Assembly: GCA_002105175.1 (NCBI GenBank)
Contig: MCGE01000010.1
Location: 1,240,001 to 1,304,000 of the forward strand
Source of the DNA: Absidia repens
Taxonomy: Eukaryota; Mucoromycota; Mucoromycetes; Mucorales; Cunninghamellaceae
DNA length: 64,000 bases
Reading direction: 5' to 3'
Shown: positions 10,537 through 24,745 of the stretch, one piece after another
How positions within the stretch are numbered: the stretch's first letter is position 1
Layout of the letters: each line of letters begins with the position of its first letter
The notes under the pieces: generated by a model
The model's input: the letters and a program-made list of their open reading frames with translations, nothing else
Database searches by the model: none
What the model was told of the DNA's origin: nothing
Position numbers and translations under genes: made by a program

Positions 10537-11816
10537 TTTGTAACCAAGACCCTATTTTTAATCCTTTGATTTCATATAAAAAGATTCAACGGAAGATGCC
10601 GAGGGTCAATTTCTTGGATCAACCTTGTTCACAAAAATAGAGTAAGCAGTGTGATAAAAGATAAAAATACCAGTAGCATTTTGACTTTCGGCGCTTACTG
10701 TAGCTAAAACAGTGTCATTCACAGTTCATCATTTTGTCATTGTTAGGTACAAAAAATGAGGCAGTAGTATCACAATTGGCACCAAAACTATGACAAACAC
10801 ATATGTTGTAACAATCAGTGGATTTCTTACACGTCTAATGATGATGTTTTCTTACCTGATCACACAATTTTCCTAAAGCAGATGTCGTTTCATGCACCAA
10901 ATACCAATATGCCGTTTTCAAGAGGCTTGATAAAAATATTATTTCAGGTCCATAATTGTCATATTGAGAGATCAGCTCGTGCATGGTTTTGGTAGCGCGC
11001 GTATTGTATAACTATGTAAAAACTCAAGGGCGATATATTAGAGCGAATTTGTAGATAAAGGATAAAACCTACCATTGTACACATCTATGCCTTGTATCCT
11101 AAGATTAGCTGTAGACAAGTGTTCATGATGCAGCATCATTTACATAATAAGTAAGTCATGCCGAAGTTATTATATCTCATGTTTTTTCTTTTGTTCTTTT
11201 TACTATACCTTGTGTGTCATTAGTTCTGACAGTAATTCATCGGTTGTTTGGGAGGAGACGACTATTACACAAAGAGAAGCAAAATAAATAAATAAAAAAT
11301 AAACACTGTTACAATTAGCAGACAATCTTCAATATTCTGATACAAAGATTTACTTACACGAACCAACTTGGACAGATGCGAATGAGATAGTGTTTGCCAA
11401 AGAAAAAAAGGGAGAAAATAAGGGGGGCCAACCCCAAAAAATCCCTTACAGTAGTTCGGACATTTCAAACCCAGCACAGGAATTAACGTAGCAGATACAA
11501 CCAATGTAGAAGTTAAGGAAATAGTCTTATCTTGCCAATGTCCAAATGATAAATTGATATCCTCAAATGTCCATTTAAAGTCGAGTACAATGAAAGTAAG
11601 TGTAACTTCATACACACTTATCCGTCCAAAATTATTTGCATGAACGGAGGCAAATCATATCAAGTGACTTTTTTGTTCGCCCTTTTTTTTTTCTCTCACG
11701 TATGGAAAAAATATATATTTATATTCAGCATTTTTCTTCTTTCCTTCCCCCTTTTTTTCTTTTCTTATAACTAGTTTCTCTTTCTCTTCTTTTTTGTTGC
11801 GCTGCACGTCTTTACC
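10537..11816. other. Intergenic region between the Mid2-like gene and UPRT
   Basis: Holds the promoter of the Mid2-like gene (minus) and, from about 11660 to 11815, the CT-rich promoter and leader of UPRT (plus). Exon-like minus-strand segments at 10770-11615 are listed separately. Confidence 0.5.
10770..11615 (-). other. Unresolved exon-like segments, possible degenerate or incomplete gene
   Basis: Three open segments on the minus strand can be joined in phase. About 11615-11452 reads YEVTLTFIVLDFKWTFEDI and ends ATLIPVLGLKCPNY before GTAAGG. About 11260-11210 reads VSSQTTDELLSELMTHK before GTATAG. About 11014-10859 reads LYNTRATKTMHELISQYD and ends TTSALGKLCDQ before GTAAGA. A short tail would stop at 10770. 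Splice sites look real, but I find no in-frame ATG at the 5' end before the UPRT promoter. I do not recognise the product. It could be a gene broken by a base error like others here, a decaying gene, or chance. Confidence 0.25.
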
Positions 11817-12817
<1,001 letters not shown>

Positions 12818-12939
12818 TAGTTAGATGTATCGCTTCTGTGCACCCTCAACTTTGCATTTCTTGCCTATCTTCCCTGATCCACCTTTTTTTTTTTTTTTTG
12901 TCTTTATTTATGTTCTTTGTACATTTATCCTTTATTATC

Positions 12940-12945
12940 AATAAA
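12940..12945 (+). terminator. Poly(A) signal of UPRT
   Basis: AATAAA about 120 nt after the stop codon, preceded by a T-rich tract. Confidence 0.5.
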
Positions 12946-14473
12946 GCTCTTTTCTTTTTGGTTGTTTTGATCATGTCGTACTTGAAAATATGTTCATCTC
13001 ATTGAAAAATATTATAGTCATGGGTACATCCTATCTTAGCTGCATTTTTGAAGTCTATGAGTACAGTTTATTAGCTTCAAATTGAAGTGATAAAATAACC
13101 ACTGATTATGGTATAATAAATTTGGGATGGGACAAAAAATAATTCGGGGCTGGTAAAAAATAAATTTGGAACGGTAAGAATAAATCCAGGTGATAATAAA
13201 ACAACATTGAGACAAAGATGTATCACGTTATGAAATGGCATAGTCTTCCAAGAGCGACCCAGAAAACATTTCAACCCCCGCCAACGTGATTTATTTTTTT
13301 CTCTCCAATTTTTTATTTTTTCGCTCTCTTTCTCTAATTCTTCACAATTGTGCCTCTCATGGAATTATGGTGGACTTAGTTTAGTGTTAGGACTAGTTTA
13401 GAACTGTATTCAGATAAGGGATTACAAGATGCAAGGGGAAACCCTTTCATTTTGGATTCAGGATTTAGCACCCACCGTTAGTTGGACTTTTGAGTCTTCA
13501 TTAACTTAGTATAGTCCTAGTTTAATGTTGGTTTGTCATAGTTTGTGTCTACATCTGAATAAAATATGTTTTTTTTACATGCTTCCATGAAACTTTTCCC
13601 TTTGTCTCTTTTATGCCTTGTACAATAGATCCCCTACTTTCAGCCAACCCTTATTAAGATTGACTATTGTTTTTATATAATAGAAGAAGGTATCCCTTTA
13701 TAGTCTTTCTCATGCATGGTAAATTATATTAGCTTCAATTGTACGGTAGTACATTTAGGTAGCCTTTATATTCTCCCTCATGCTTCCTCCATCAGATCCC
13801 TTATTAAATGAGCCCCGTATCTTTAGTTTAGTCTTAACCCAATATGCTTCAATAATCCACATCTGTTTATCACCCATCCTTTGGATCATTAGATATTGAG
13901 CAATGCCACTATTGTGACCTTTTTTTTTTTTTTTTTTTTTTTTTTGAGTGTCTTATCAAACCCTATAGTTTACCTACTATGACTACTTTATCCTAGAGCC
14001 GCAACAACTGGTCGGCAATCTTGGATCACACGATCTGTTGCCCATATCATCCAAACACTGATACTTTTCAGAATCAATCACTAATTGTCCATTTGCCCAT
14101 ATCCAGAATCTGCATTGTCTCATTGAAAGCCTATGTCTAATTTTAGCCTATCATAGCCAACACATCACAATACCCTCATACTGCATTATCACTAATATAA
14201 ACAGAACAGCTATTAAATACACTTTATTCATTAGTCAGTCAATCGTAGTCAAAATAAATTAAAATGCAAACATCAGTTTATTGGAGGGTGATAACAAAAT
14301 AAAATGAAACAACAAGAGAAAAAGAAAATGTGAATTTTGAATCAAAAAAGAAAAAAAAGGAGAGAAAAGATATAATCATAAAGAGGATGACGCTATTATG
14401 CTAAGAGGAGGGGAAGGAAGCGTAAAGGGAGATAGTCAAACCAAATATGGTAGAGAATAAAAAAAAAAAAGGT
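12946..14473. other. Convergent intergenic region UPRT/EDC3
   Basis: Contains repeat copy R2 and a T25 run at about 13921-13945. No gene seen outside the repeat; 14160-14473 is AT-rich 3' flank of EDC3. Confidence 0.55.
13230..14160 (+). repeat. Dispersed repeat copy R2
   Basis: The family core is at 13386-13403 with one change (GTTAGGACTAGTTTAGAA). The CGCCAACGTG element lies near 13280 and the CATCTGAATAAAATATGT block near 13550. The 3' blocks with CTCATGCTTCCTCCATCAGA and GCAATGCCACTATTGTGACC match R5, R6 and R7. Boundaries are approximate. Confidence 0.75.
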
Positions 14474-17303
14474 TCATTCATATTCAAGTGGCATCACTGA
14501 TTCGACACCCCATGGTAAACCCCGACCTTTGATGCCAATACGTTGCCATGACACAGCGGGAATGCCAATATCAGCAACAAAGAGTCCACCTGTCACTTTA
14601 TCCGAAATACATCCTTGAATAGGAGCACCGAAACAGATGGTCCATTTTGGTAAAATGTAGTGCATCACATGGAACGGATGGCCTAAATATAAAATCATGG
14701 GTCAGTAAAAAAAACAAACAAACAAACGGAAACATGAGTGTAGCGCGTTTCGTTTATAATATATATTGTATTTTTTTTTTTACCGTCTTCATGATTGACA
14801 CCACTAGGATAATCCAAACTTAAAATGGGCGCTTTGTTTCCATTCGACCAGTCAATGCTTTGCCATAAAAGACCCCGATCTATATGGTTTTTCTTCAAAT
14901 CATGCATACTGGAGAAGCTGCCCATCATAGCATCAATAATCAAATCCACAGGTGCTGTCAATGGGTCAGGTAATTCTAAATATACACACATATGAAGTCA
15001 GTAGTAGTTCATCAGCACTAGTATAACGTCCATCTTTTTTTTTTTTTTTTGTTACCATCTACAGAATCGACAAAGGTCACACCAGCAAACTGTGCGCACC
15101 TTTTTTGTTCTTTCATTTGTGGATCCAATTCAAGACTGACGAGCAAAACCACCACTTGAATGCCACGGTTGGCTAAATGGCGAGCCGTTGCAATCCCATA
15201 GGTTCCTACCGAGTGGTTGCCTGCCAAAATGACCACAATGGGTGCATCGTTATGGTTTTGTTGTTGTACTCGACGTTGACCGCCTACAATAAACAATGGG
15301 TATAACAATAAATCGTGATCAGAATATATGACAACACGCAGTACTACTACTACTACCCGTATTTCATTTTCTGTCATTACCAATCATTTTAAAGGTGATA
15401 CTTGTTGTGGCATGGGCAGCATTTTCCGTCATCATGGATTCGTTTAACCCCGCTTCCGATTCTACAATACAATAACAATAATAAAGGATATGAGTTGGTT
15501 TGAATTCAGTCCAATATATATATATATGTATTTGAAACCTACTTGTAATTTGAATCAATCTTGATAATAATTCAACACTCAAGACAGGACATGCAGCACC
15601 AGTGGCAACGGATCGGATGATGGGTCCATCGTAGGAGTTGGCGTGATTATCTTTCTTTTTGGTCAAAATCGGTTCCGAATCCTCGTCTTCCATTGGCTTT
15701 TGAAGATTTTCCGTCGATTGTTGTTCCGGTTGTAAGACGTATGTTTTTTGAGCTGCTGCCGCTGCTGAAGAAGACCCTGGGGAAGTGATGGATGTGGCGG
15801 CAGAAACTGTCGAGTCATTGGCATTAGCATTAATAGCTGGTGATCCGTCGTCCAGTAAAGGGACCATTGTTTTTGTTGGTGTTGTTCCTTTTTCACCATT
15901 TGTCGAAGAAGTCGTTTGGAATGGCTGTCCTATCGAGTCGCCAGTATAAACAGTGGGTCTTGGCATGGGGAATGGCATATTGAGTGCAAACGCGCTATCA
16001 TTGGTGGACTGGATAGGTGAGGTATAACTATTGGAAGAACCAGGAGATTGTTGGTGAGAAACCAAAGATGGTGATTCATGGGATGGAGCGGATCCAGTTG
16101 ACGCGGGAAAAGAGCTGACCATGTTCAACGAGGAGAGTAGTGATTGTGTTGCCGCTTGATTCACAGCATCGTCAGGTTTATGTAACTATAATACCATCGT
16201 TATATATATATATATATATATATAAATATAAATGTACAAGTAATGTGTCCCTGCTCTCATTCTTCTTTTTTTCCATTTCCTTGTCCTTGTTTTACCTGAG
16301 ATGTCTTTTTTGGTTCGGGCATGGCATATTGGGGAGCTGAAGTCCGCACCGGGACTTGCTGATCTTTTTGTTCACCATTGAATCGAGGTTGATTGGTTTC
16401 GTATCCATTGCTCTTTCCGCCTGTAGTAGCGAATTCATCAAAATCATATGATTCAACTGTGTTAACTAATTTTCGCGATGGTGTCTGACTTCCAAAGTGA
16501 GGTATAACATGCTGTCGAGGAGGCTGAGACTGAGATTGAGGCTTCTGTTGCTTCTGTTGCTTTTGCTGCTGAGGAGATTGTTGCTCTTGGTTTAGTTGTT
16601 GTTCTTGCTGTTCTTGACGCTGCTGTTGCCTCTTGGATGGTTGTTTATTTGCATTTCTATTTTTCGCCGGTGATGATTTTGCTGGTGACTTGACCGATTT
16701 GTTCACTTCTCCTTCCTCTTGAACATCTCCAGTTGGCTGCTGCTGCTGCTGCTGTTGTTGTGTTTGTTTTGCTTTGTTGCCACGTTTCGATTTTGCTTTT
16801 GTCGTTTTATTTGTTTTGATTGTTGGCGCATCATTGCTGTCGACCCCTGTTACCGTATGTTGAGATTCCTTTTTGGCCTTGCTTGACTTTGTTGATCCAG
16901 GACTATGTTGCTGCTTTTTAGTTCTAAGTATCCAAAAAAAAAAATTGCGATCAGTATACTTAAAACATCCATAAATCACGTGTATCCTTGCTGTTTCTTC
17001 TCCAGTGGTGACCTACCGTTTTTCCGTAACTAGCTTCTTTTCAGAGGTAATCTACAATGGAATAATTATATAAAACAAAGTTGAATAATTCAGGTTATTT
17101 TCCATCTGCATATATAAATCAATATATCCCCACCACCTTGTCTCCTTCACTTACACTAATAATAGCAGGGTCAACAAAAGTGTTTTTTTGGGGAGACGCT
17201 TGGTTGTCCAGACTTGGTACTGTTGGAGCACTGGTAGCTTCAGAAGCTGGTGTAGCTGCATTGAAATCCAGAGTAGATGAGGGCTGAGTTACTTGAGCAG
17301 ATG

Positions 17304-17347
<44 letters not shown>

Positions 17348-17656
17348 CTTGGCGCTTCAGTTGCTGCTTTGGGATTGTAATTCAAGATGATATGTCCAGG
17401 TATTTTCATAAACGGGTAGTTTGATTTCCTTCCACTTGTAAAACATCGTTCCACTAAAATTAAATAATAAAGTATTAGCTCATACGAGATACAGTACTTG
17501 TGTTTGTGTGTGTGTGTGCACGCATACGAGTGCGTTGTTCTTACCTTTTTCAAGAGAAATACTACCGTCTTCACCATCCATGTCCGTGACAATTCCAGAG
17601 ATAACATCACCATTTTTTAAATTAACGCAGACATCCAGTCCTTGAAGATTGACCAT
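14474..17656 (-). CDS. EDC3: Enhancer of mRNA decapping 3 (Edc3)
   Basis: P-body scaffold that activates Dcp2 decapping. Nine exons join in phase: 17545-17656, 17137-17453, 17017-17051, 16296-16923, 15543-16185, 15381-15461, 15056-15283, 14784-14975, 14474-14682 (814 aa). Order of domains: an N-terminal LSm fold (MVNLQGLDVCVNLKNGDVI, then GIVTDMDGEDGSISLEK); polyQ and low-complexity linkers; a short FDF-like motif ESYDFDEFATTGG at about residue 310; and a C-terminal YjeF-N domain with PIVVILAGNHSVGTYGIA, LIIDAMMGSF, LSLDYPSGVN and FVADIGIP. The protein is longer than human (508) or yeast (551) Edc3 because of the Q/S-rich linkers. The first intron contains a (GT)n stretch. The start gives an intact LSm strand directly after the ATG. 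Confidence 0.9.
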
Positions 17657-18109
17657 CTTTTTCTAAAAAATAAAAATAAAGACAAGAATAAAAGAAACAG
17701 ACTGAGAAAAAAATAAAAATAAACAAAAAGTACGCGCGGTAAAATTCGGCGGTTGAATTCTTGGTAGAAGCCCAGATGATTGGAAGTGTATGGTAGAAAG
17801 AGATGAGTATGGTGAATCCAGCATGTCGTTTTTTTTTTTTTTTTTTTTTTTTCCGAAGCTCGATAAAAAAAGAAGTAGATATCAATGTATGCGTTGAAGA
17901 ATGAATACCCACGTCCTACACAAACCCCCCCCCCCATTCACAAACACATCATCAATTACTTTCAAAATAAAGACCTGGCATAATCATGATACAACACTTG
18001 TTTATTTATTGGACCAAATCAAATATTACATAAACTATAAATAAACTAAACTATATTCCATCTAAGTTAAACCATTCTATACTATATACAGTTTCAAATC
18101 AGAGACCAT
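17657..18109. other. Intergenic: EDC3 promoter and 3' flank of the polyQ gene
   Basis: No gene. Contains a T23 run at about 17829-17852 and a C9 run near 17926. Small Phe/Lys-rich frames here are homopolymer artefacts. Confidence 0.5.
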
Positions 18110-18977
18110 CTAAATCAAGGGTGAAGAGGGCGGTGGAGAAGAGAAGAGTGAAGGCGGAGGATCATGGCCTCCAGGCGGGGAAGGAGTAGCGTTTTGTTGA
18201 GAAGTGGGAACGAGGTAGTATCCTTGTGTCAACCAATGAATACGATCTTCCAATAAAAGGTCATCGTTTTGATTTCGATGCCGCTGTTGGTCTTGCTGTT
18301 CTTGAGGAGGAGGGGAGGGATAGCCAAGAGCTGATGCTACAGAGGAGGTACTGTGGGTCGGTGATGGATTCAATGCATTTGGTTGATGAGGATCAAACAA
18401 CAAGTCCGACAGATCATATTCCTCCAACAGACTTTTTCTACCACGGACCAGTCGATCGATTTGCCCATTCCCAAGACTATGTCGCTTTTCACGTTGTTGG
18501 TCAAGTAAGGAAGGATACCGTTTTGCCGCATCCATATCGTGATCTTGTTGTTCAGCAGGAGGTGGTTTCCGTTTAAGCCGGTCCCCCAGTGGTGCGCGTG
18601 ACCGGAAAGGATAAGGACAGAGTTGACTCACCATGGTTTCAAACGCCTTGTTGCCGTTGTTGTTTTCTTTGTTGTCGCTGGTATCGTTGTGATCATAATC
18701 ATCGTATATGTAGTAGTGGTGAATGGTAGTTGGCACAGGAATATGGAGATCGTCAGTGACCAAGGGGCATTCGGCGTAAGGTGGTGCCAGTGATGAATAA
18801 TAACCACCAGTATCGTATAGTTTCTGATGGTCACTAGGATCACTGCTATCCGATAGCGTAATATTGTGAGAAGAGGCGGTCGAAGGCGAAGGAGGAGGAC
18901 GGCGTTGTGATGGAGAATGTTTGCTGAACGAAGAAGAGTCAATCGAACGACCATCGCCCACAGCCTTTAGTCCAAGT

Positions 18978-19020
<43 letters not shown>

Positions 19021-19357
19021 TTTCTCCTTGTATCCGGTCCAAATCTTCAAATGAGTGCTGTAACGTTTGCGTCTGGGTGTGTACCGACTTTTTGTGCTTT
19101 ACATCTGAACTACTGCGCCAATGACCATATAATGAGTTATTAGACGAGGATCGAGAGATGGGAGCTATTGATTGACGTTCGAGATCTTGATTGCGTTGAC
19201 GTTGATCGAGGCTTGGGTCGCTGTTATGACTACTACTTCCCTTGTCTTGTTGATTCCCGTCATGGTGGCCTGATGTTAAAGATGTCAGTGACTGTGATGA
19301 GAATGAGAGTGGACTGTGTTGAATATTACCGGTAAGGTGTTTGTTTGACAATGACAT
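18110..19357 (-). CDS. Low-complexity polyQ protein of unknown function
   Basis: A single open frame of 415 aa from ATG at 19357 to TAG at 18110; I do not recognise a family. It starts MSLSNKHLTGNIQHSPLSF and is rich in Ser, Gln, His and Asp. A polyglutamine run of 14 lies at about residue 120, encoded by mixed CAA/CAG. Possible short conserved islands are YPFRSRAPLGDRLKRKPP (basic), SLLEEYDLSDLLFDPHQ and LLLEDRIHWLTQGYYLVP near the C-terminus. The frame is open upstream to a TTG, so the N-terminus could be longer only with a non-ATG start. No transmembrane segment or signal peptide. Length and composition suggest a regulatory, probably phosphorylated protein. Confidence 0.65.
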
Positions 19358-19743
19358 ATATAAATGTATATAAAAAGAAAGAAGAGCACCAAGCAATCCG
19401 AAAATGAAACACCCCTAATTTTTATATCATGCAAATTCAAAACCCGAGCACGCAAGGGTTCCCGAGCACAAATTGGCTGGAAATAGAGTTCTTGGGTGCA
19501 AATTTTGGCCTAAAGCGTAAATAACAGTGGACACAGTTGTTTGAAAGACATGTACAAAGAGATGAAAAGGGGACAGTTGAGCTTCATTCTTTTTTTTATT
19601 ATTATATAAACGATTGTATGAGTCACTAAAAATGGAATATGTAGTTGTATAAAAATGCAATAATGGATTGGGGAGGAGAGAGAAAGACAGGGAAGAGGGA
19701 AAAATATACAAAGAGAATCGAGTACTGTAAAAATATATATTGT
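19358..19743. other. Intergenic: polyQ gene promoter and UTP4 3' flank
   Basis: 386 nt AT-rich spacer between two minus-strand genes. No feature beyond T/A runs. Confidence 0.45.
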
Positions 19744-22526
19744 CTAATTGTTGAAGTGGGAAACATAAAAAGAAGCGGGGAGGGTTTCCAACAGGCTTTC
19801 CTTGGTTCGTTCGACTACCATCATAGAGTTTGCATCCAAAAAGTCGCAATGCAAGATATGTTTGAATTTGTTGGTGAGAGTGACCTCAAATCCTGGTTGC
19901 TGATTTACTGGTGTCACATCATGTTGATCCGCTTTTCGTTTGTGATTGATCTTGGGGTTCCCTTTGGAATTTGTCAAGTCCACTTGAGCCATAAAGACAC
20001 TGCCATACACCACCATCTTGTTTTTGTCTGAAGGATTGTAAGTCACTCCACGGATACGATCCCGGAAGGTCGCCAATCTTGATTCACTTTGATTGTTGTG
20101 CTTTTTGGACCATTTCGTTTGACATTTGTGTTCGATATCAAATAGACGGAAGGTATTATCTGCATAGGCTACAAATAACTCGTTGGGTCGGAAGGGATTG
20201 AACGAGAGGACTGTTTGGGGGACATTTGATCGAGGAAGGACAAAGTTACGCTGCATCATATAAAGATAAGAGAGAATCAGCTTAATTGCTTTTGCGACCA
20301 AACTCCCTCCTTTTTCTTTTATTCTTTTTTTTTTTTTTACCTTTAAATTATCCAGACTATAAACGTAAGTATTGTTTTGATCATCATTTGTACCAAGCCA
20401 TTGTCCATCTTCGCTGACTACAATGTTGGTGACTGTACGTGGGGCTGTCTGTGTATTGTTGTTGTTATCAGATTTGTCACTGTGGTGTCCAAATTCAGCC
20501 AAAACTTCAAATTCATTTTGTTCCCAATGAGACAAATCAACGACAAGGATTTTAGATTCCACTGTCACCACGATGAGTTTATCAGAGCTAGGAGTGAAGA
20601 GCACATGATGGCCACCAAGAGCCATGTCGTGTTGGGCCAAGTACGAAGAAAGGGACAAGTCAAATTCCCGTACCTTCTTTACCATCAACTGGTCCGACTC
20701 GCCATCCTGTTGGTATGATGAAATAAGAAAAAGCATGTCAGCATTTTAGATTTAAGCTTCGATCACATTTCCGTTATTTCCATTGTTTACCTGAGGTTGT
20801 ATTTTGAAAAGTCGAATATTTTCCACATCACATGCAGCAATCCATTGGGCATTTTCAGATAAAGCAGCAGATGTAATATAACAGTCGTCTTTGAGTTGCA
20901 GTTTCAATAAAAATTCGTGGGGTTCATACATCTCCGGGAGGGATCCTGAGGTTGACGTATCCAGTTGACCAGCTAAAAAATAAACGACAACAAACATTGA
21001 TATTAGTGAGTTTGATTGCATATACAGATATAAATTGATATAAATTAAAACAAGAGAATCATTTAATTATTCAACCATTACCTTGACCCAATTTCCAAAG
21101 AGAAATAGTATCGAAGAATCGAGCCAAGACCATCTTATGTGATTTTGACAGAGACACCAGGTTTTTACGTGCAAAAGGAGTGATACGGTTTGGAGGTAAG
21201 CGAGGATATTCCAGGGCAGGAGAGACGATCAATTCAACATCAACACCGCCAGACACAATAGAGTTGATTTCAGGACTAGCATCCAATGCAAGAGCACGGA
21301 TATCATGTGAATGATATCGATGACTTCCAATAGTTGCCCAAGTACCACGAGACGCCTTCATCTTGTTCTTTTCTTGTTGCACACGTCGACAGACTACCAC
21401 TTTTCGGTCCACACCAGCTGAGAACAACAAATTTCCATCCTGAGAGACTACCACTGACAGAATATCAGCTCCATGTACCTTGAGAGATTGCTTCATTGTA
21501 CCAATTTCCGAATCCCAAAACATCAAGTTGCCTAAAGAGTCGCCAGAGACGATGGTATTGTTTCTAGAAGTAAAATAAAATAAAATAAACGAAGTCAGTG
21601 TCTTTGCTTCCTAGTACCAGGCCTTCTCATTTAATATCCTACTCTACTTACTTTGTAGCAGCAACAGTCCAGACCATAGTTGGTTCCTTGTTCTTTTTAT
21701 CCACTGTCATCCGATGAGTAGCACGACCGGTCTCTACATTCCATTTGCGAACACTACTGTCGGATCCACCAGATACGATGTAGCTGTCGTCAGGACCCCA
21801 AGCAATTGATAAAATACGACCTACCAAATAGTAATTATTTTTTTTTGACAGAAAAAAAAGGGTGTAAGCTGTGTGTCTGATTTGCTTTCAGTGCCAACCC
21901 TCCAGGTGTTACCTTTTTGAGATTCAAAACAACGTTGATATTCCAATTGTCCATCTGTAATGTCAAATACCCGGATACAGCCGTCTTCGCAACCAGCAGC
22001 CAGGCGAGAACTATCACTGTTGACAGCCAAACACCACACAGCTCCGCCGTTGGAATCAACCGATTTCTACAATAAAAAGAAAGAAAAAAAACGTTAGATT
22101 CAAGATCCAGATCGTGACTCATCCATATTCACTCATTTCGTTTTGTGTTGTCAAGTTGGTGCTTACCTTTGCTGCTAAAGTTTGAGGATCCCATTCGATA
22201 ATATAAGAATTAAGACTTGAAGAGAATAATCGTGGAGGTTCAGCGAGTAGACGTTTCAGATCGGCTTCGAGTTCTTCAGCATCGTCGTAGCTTCCCATGT
22301 CTGATAACTTGGATTGATGAGCCCACACTAGACTTTCAATAGACTGACCATGACCACCAGGAATCACCTTTTCCAAACGGTATCTGTAGCTTGGATCCCA
22401 GATTTCAATATCACCGTTCGCTCGTCCGACAGCCAAGCGTGTTTGTTTGACAGAAGCAGGTGTGAAGTCTAAAGCGTTGATGGTTGCCGGTTGGTAATCG
22501 ACAAAACGACAGCGATGAAGTTCCAT
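19744..22526 (-). CDS. UTP4: U3 snoRNP t-UTP component Utp4 (cirhin), WD40 protein
   Basis: Subunit of the t-UTP/UtpA complex of the small-subunit processome, needed for early pre-18S rRNA processing in the nucleolus. Seven exons in phase: 22167-22526, 21913-22066, 21652-21820, 21082-21563, 20791-20972, 20341-20706, 19744-20250 (739 aa; human cirhin 686, yeast Utp4 776). It opens MELHRCRFVDYQPATINALD followed by TRLAVGRANGDIEIWDP, diagnostic of this family. WD-like repeats follow: VWCLAVNSDSSRLAAGCEDG, ILSIAWGPDDSYIVSGGSD, LGNLMFWDSEIG, ILSVVVSQDGNLLFSAGVD, DIRALALDASPEINSIVSGG. A second propeller ends in SHFNN. A TTTTTCAG just before the ATG suggests a 5' UTR intron acceptor. Complete and unremarkable. 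Confidence 0.93.
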
Positions 22527-23479
22527 TACTGAAAAAGAGGATGAGAGGGTGAGAAAGGATGAGGGAGGGAGGTGGCAGGTGAAAAGAGGGATTTTCTTTT
22601 TTGAAAAAAAAAAGAGAGAAACAAAAAAAAAAAAAAAAAAAAAAAGGTGTGGAGTTATTAGGTGAGATGGAAAAAAGCCACCCACCTCAAATAAGGAAAC
22701 TAGGGATGGAAAATCTCGGGGCTTCATTCTTTTTCTGCAAAATAAACTGTGATATGGCGAGCTTGCCAAAAAGGAATCGAGATTTTAGCTATATAGACAG
22801 AATTGTGAGCTTACTGACAATCTCAGGTAAGCTATACGTTATCAAACATCAGGCTTTTACATTACTGACCTTCGATAATACTACTGTAATGACCGTGCGC
22901 CAGAACACACTACAATTGTTTTGCGGATAATCGACCAATGAATGGCGGCAGCGAACGAAATCAGGGGTTTTATCATGCAATCTCCTTGGTTATTAAATAG
23001 TAGCATAGTTATTGTTAGACTTGGTGTACATCGTGTTGAAATAAAATAAAAAAGGATGAAGATGATGGAGTTTATATATATATAAGTATTTGATTTACAA
23101 TGTGTATGATATTGGGGCTTGAAATATACTTAGGAATATATCGATGTGATACGATGGGTTATTTTATATAAAGGTCGAATAAAAAGAATAGGAGTATATG
23201 ATAGAGCTCTGTAAAAACGCAAAATAAACCATTGTTACAACTTTTATATTCAATTTCTAATCATTCTCACATTTATAAAAAAAAAGAAAAAAAAAAGTAA
23301 TGATACTGGTTGTCTGGCCTGTGGGGTGGTTTGTTGAAATGCGGATTTTGATGAAATGGGATAGCGTTGGGGCTCAACGTATTTCAGTTTGGGCTTGGTT
23401 TTTATTATACTACATGCAAATGATTGTAACAACGACCTGGTCGTACACAAGATGTACAATACAGTACAACGGAGGTTAC
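22527..23479. promoter_or_regulatory. UTP4 upstream region
   Basis: Pyrimidine-rich on the minus strand near the start (22530-22640), with a 22-nt A run at about 22623. Beyond about 22,900 it is AT-rich with no supported gene. Confidence 0.45.
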
Positions 23480-24745
23480 GTTGGCATTATGACCTAGGTT
23501 GATTAATATAAATGGTAGAGCGCGAGTGGGGACTCGATTAATATTAAGTGACATAACGCTCCCAATTAGTCACTAAATTTCAAGGAGAGGGGGGAGAGCA
23601 TGCTGTAGTAGATAAGCTAGAAATCAGTGCAAAATATTCTATAGGAGAGGAAACACGTATAGCATGACCTAGATTAAATTATATGATTGATGTAATAGCA
23701 TGAGATCAATAAATGTTAATCAGCCCCTTGGTCTTTAAGGGAAAGTTGGTCATAGTGGGTGAACTAGAAAGCAAATGTTTAATAGGACACTCACAAAAGA
23801 GCTATAATAGAGGTATATTAATTATACGGTGTGTCAGAGGATTGTTAACAAAAAAAAAGGGCATTTTATTGAAAATCATTAGTATATAGTAAAACTAAAG
23901 GCGAAGGGCTCATTGTACAAGGTTCATGATATATGGATCTGTTGAACGAAACATGGAGAAACTAACGTGATACTCGAAGAATGGTCAGCACTAACCTAAG
24001 GAACGATTGTAAAATATGATCTAATATATTGTGCAAGATATAAGAAAGACTAACGGGACATCTGTTATTGAAGCACGGCACCAACGGTCAACACTAATAA
24101 AAAACAACCATGGTAGTAAAAAAAGATATAAGAAAGACTAACGGGACACCTATTATTGAAGCACGGCACCAACGGTCATCGCTAATAAAAACAACTATGG
24201 TAGTAAAAAAAAAAAAAGATCCATTGCACAAGACATGAGAATCAGTAATGGGACATTATTTATTAACGGAAATAAAAAGAGATATACTTTATTCGGACAA
24301 ACTAACACTAATCTATGCTAATGAAGGCTCCAAGAAACCAACTAAGGATAGTCCCAAATCCTGAATCCAAAATGAAAGGGTTTCCCCATGCATCTTGTAA
24401 TCCCTGAGCTGAAACCCTTCTAAACTAGTCCTGACACTATTCTAAGGTCAATATAATTCCATAAAAATTGAATGACCCGGAAAAAAAAAAAAAAAAAAAA
24501 AAAAACAAATGAAAGAAAGAGAGTGAAAAAATAAACATTGGGAGAGAAAATAAACCTCACGTGTGCGGGATTTGATTTTTTTTTTTTTTTTTGTGGTGCA
24601 ATTCCTCGACCCCCACAGCCAAGATCGACCAACTCCAAATGCCTCAAATACCAACCAGCCATGGAGCCTTGTTTTTTTCATCTTTACTATTGTATTACAT
24701 AGTTGAAAGTTTTATTATCAATTTACTATGTTGCCGCTCAACTGC
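23480..24745 (-). repeat. Dispersed repeat copy R3 (long copy)
   Basis: Minus-oriented. The complementary core TTCTAAACTAGTCCTGAC is at 24418-24435 and the CCAAAATGAAAGGGTTTCCC block precedes it. The far end near 23,500 holds the reverse complement of TCTACCATTTATATTAATCA, which matches the 3' end of R5 (near 52,705) and R7 (near 62,703). The 5' end shows GCAGTTGAGCGGCA, as in R4. It contains an internal 88-bp tandem duplication. Confidence 0.75.
24036..24211 (-). repeat. 88-bp tandem duplication inside R3
   Basis: Two adjacent near-identical units start at 24036 and 24124, each beginning AGATATAAGAAAGACTAACG and ending in a TGGTAGTAAAA tail. A few substitutions separate them, so the duplication is fairly recent. 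Confidence 0.85.

Noticed and set aside
10770..11615. Naming the unresolved segments as an XLF/Nej1-like repair protein
   Set aside because: A faint resemblance of one strand segment only; no start and no confirming motif, so no name is given.
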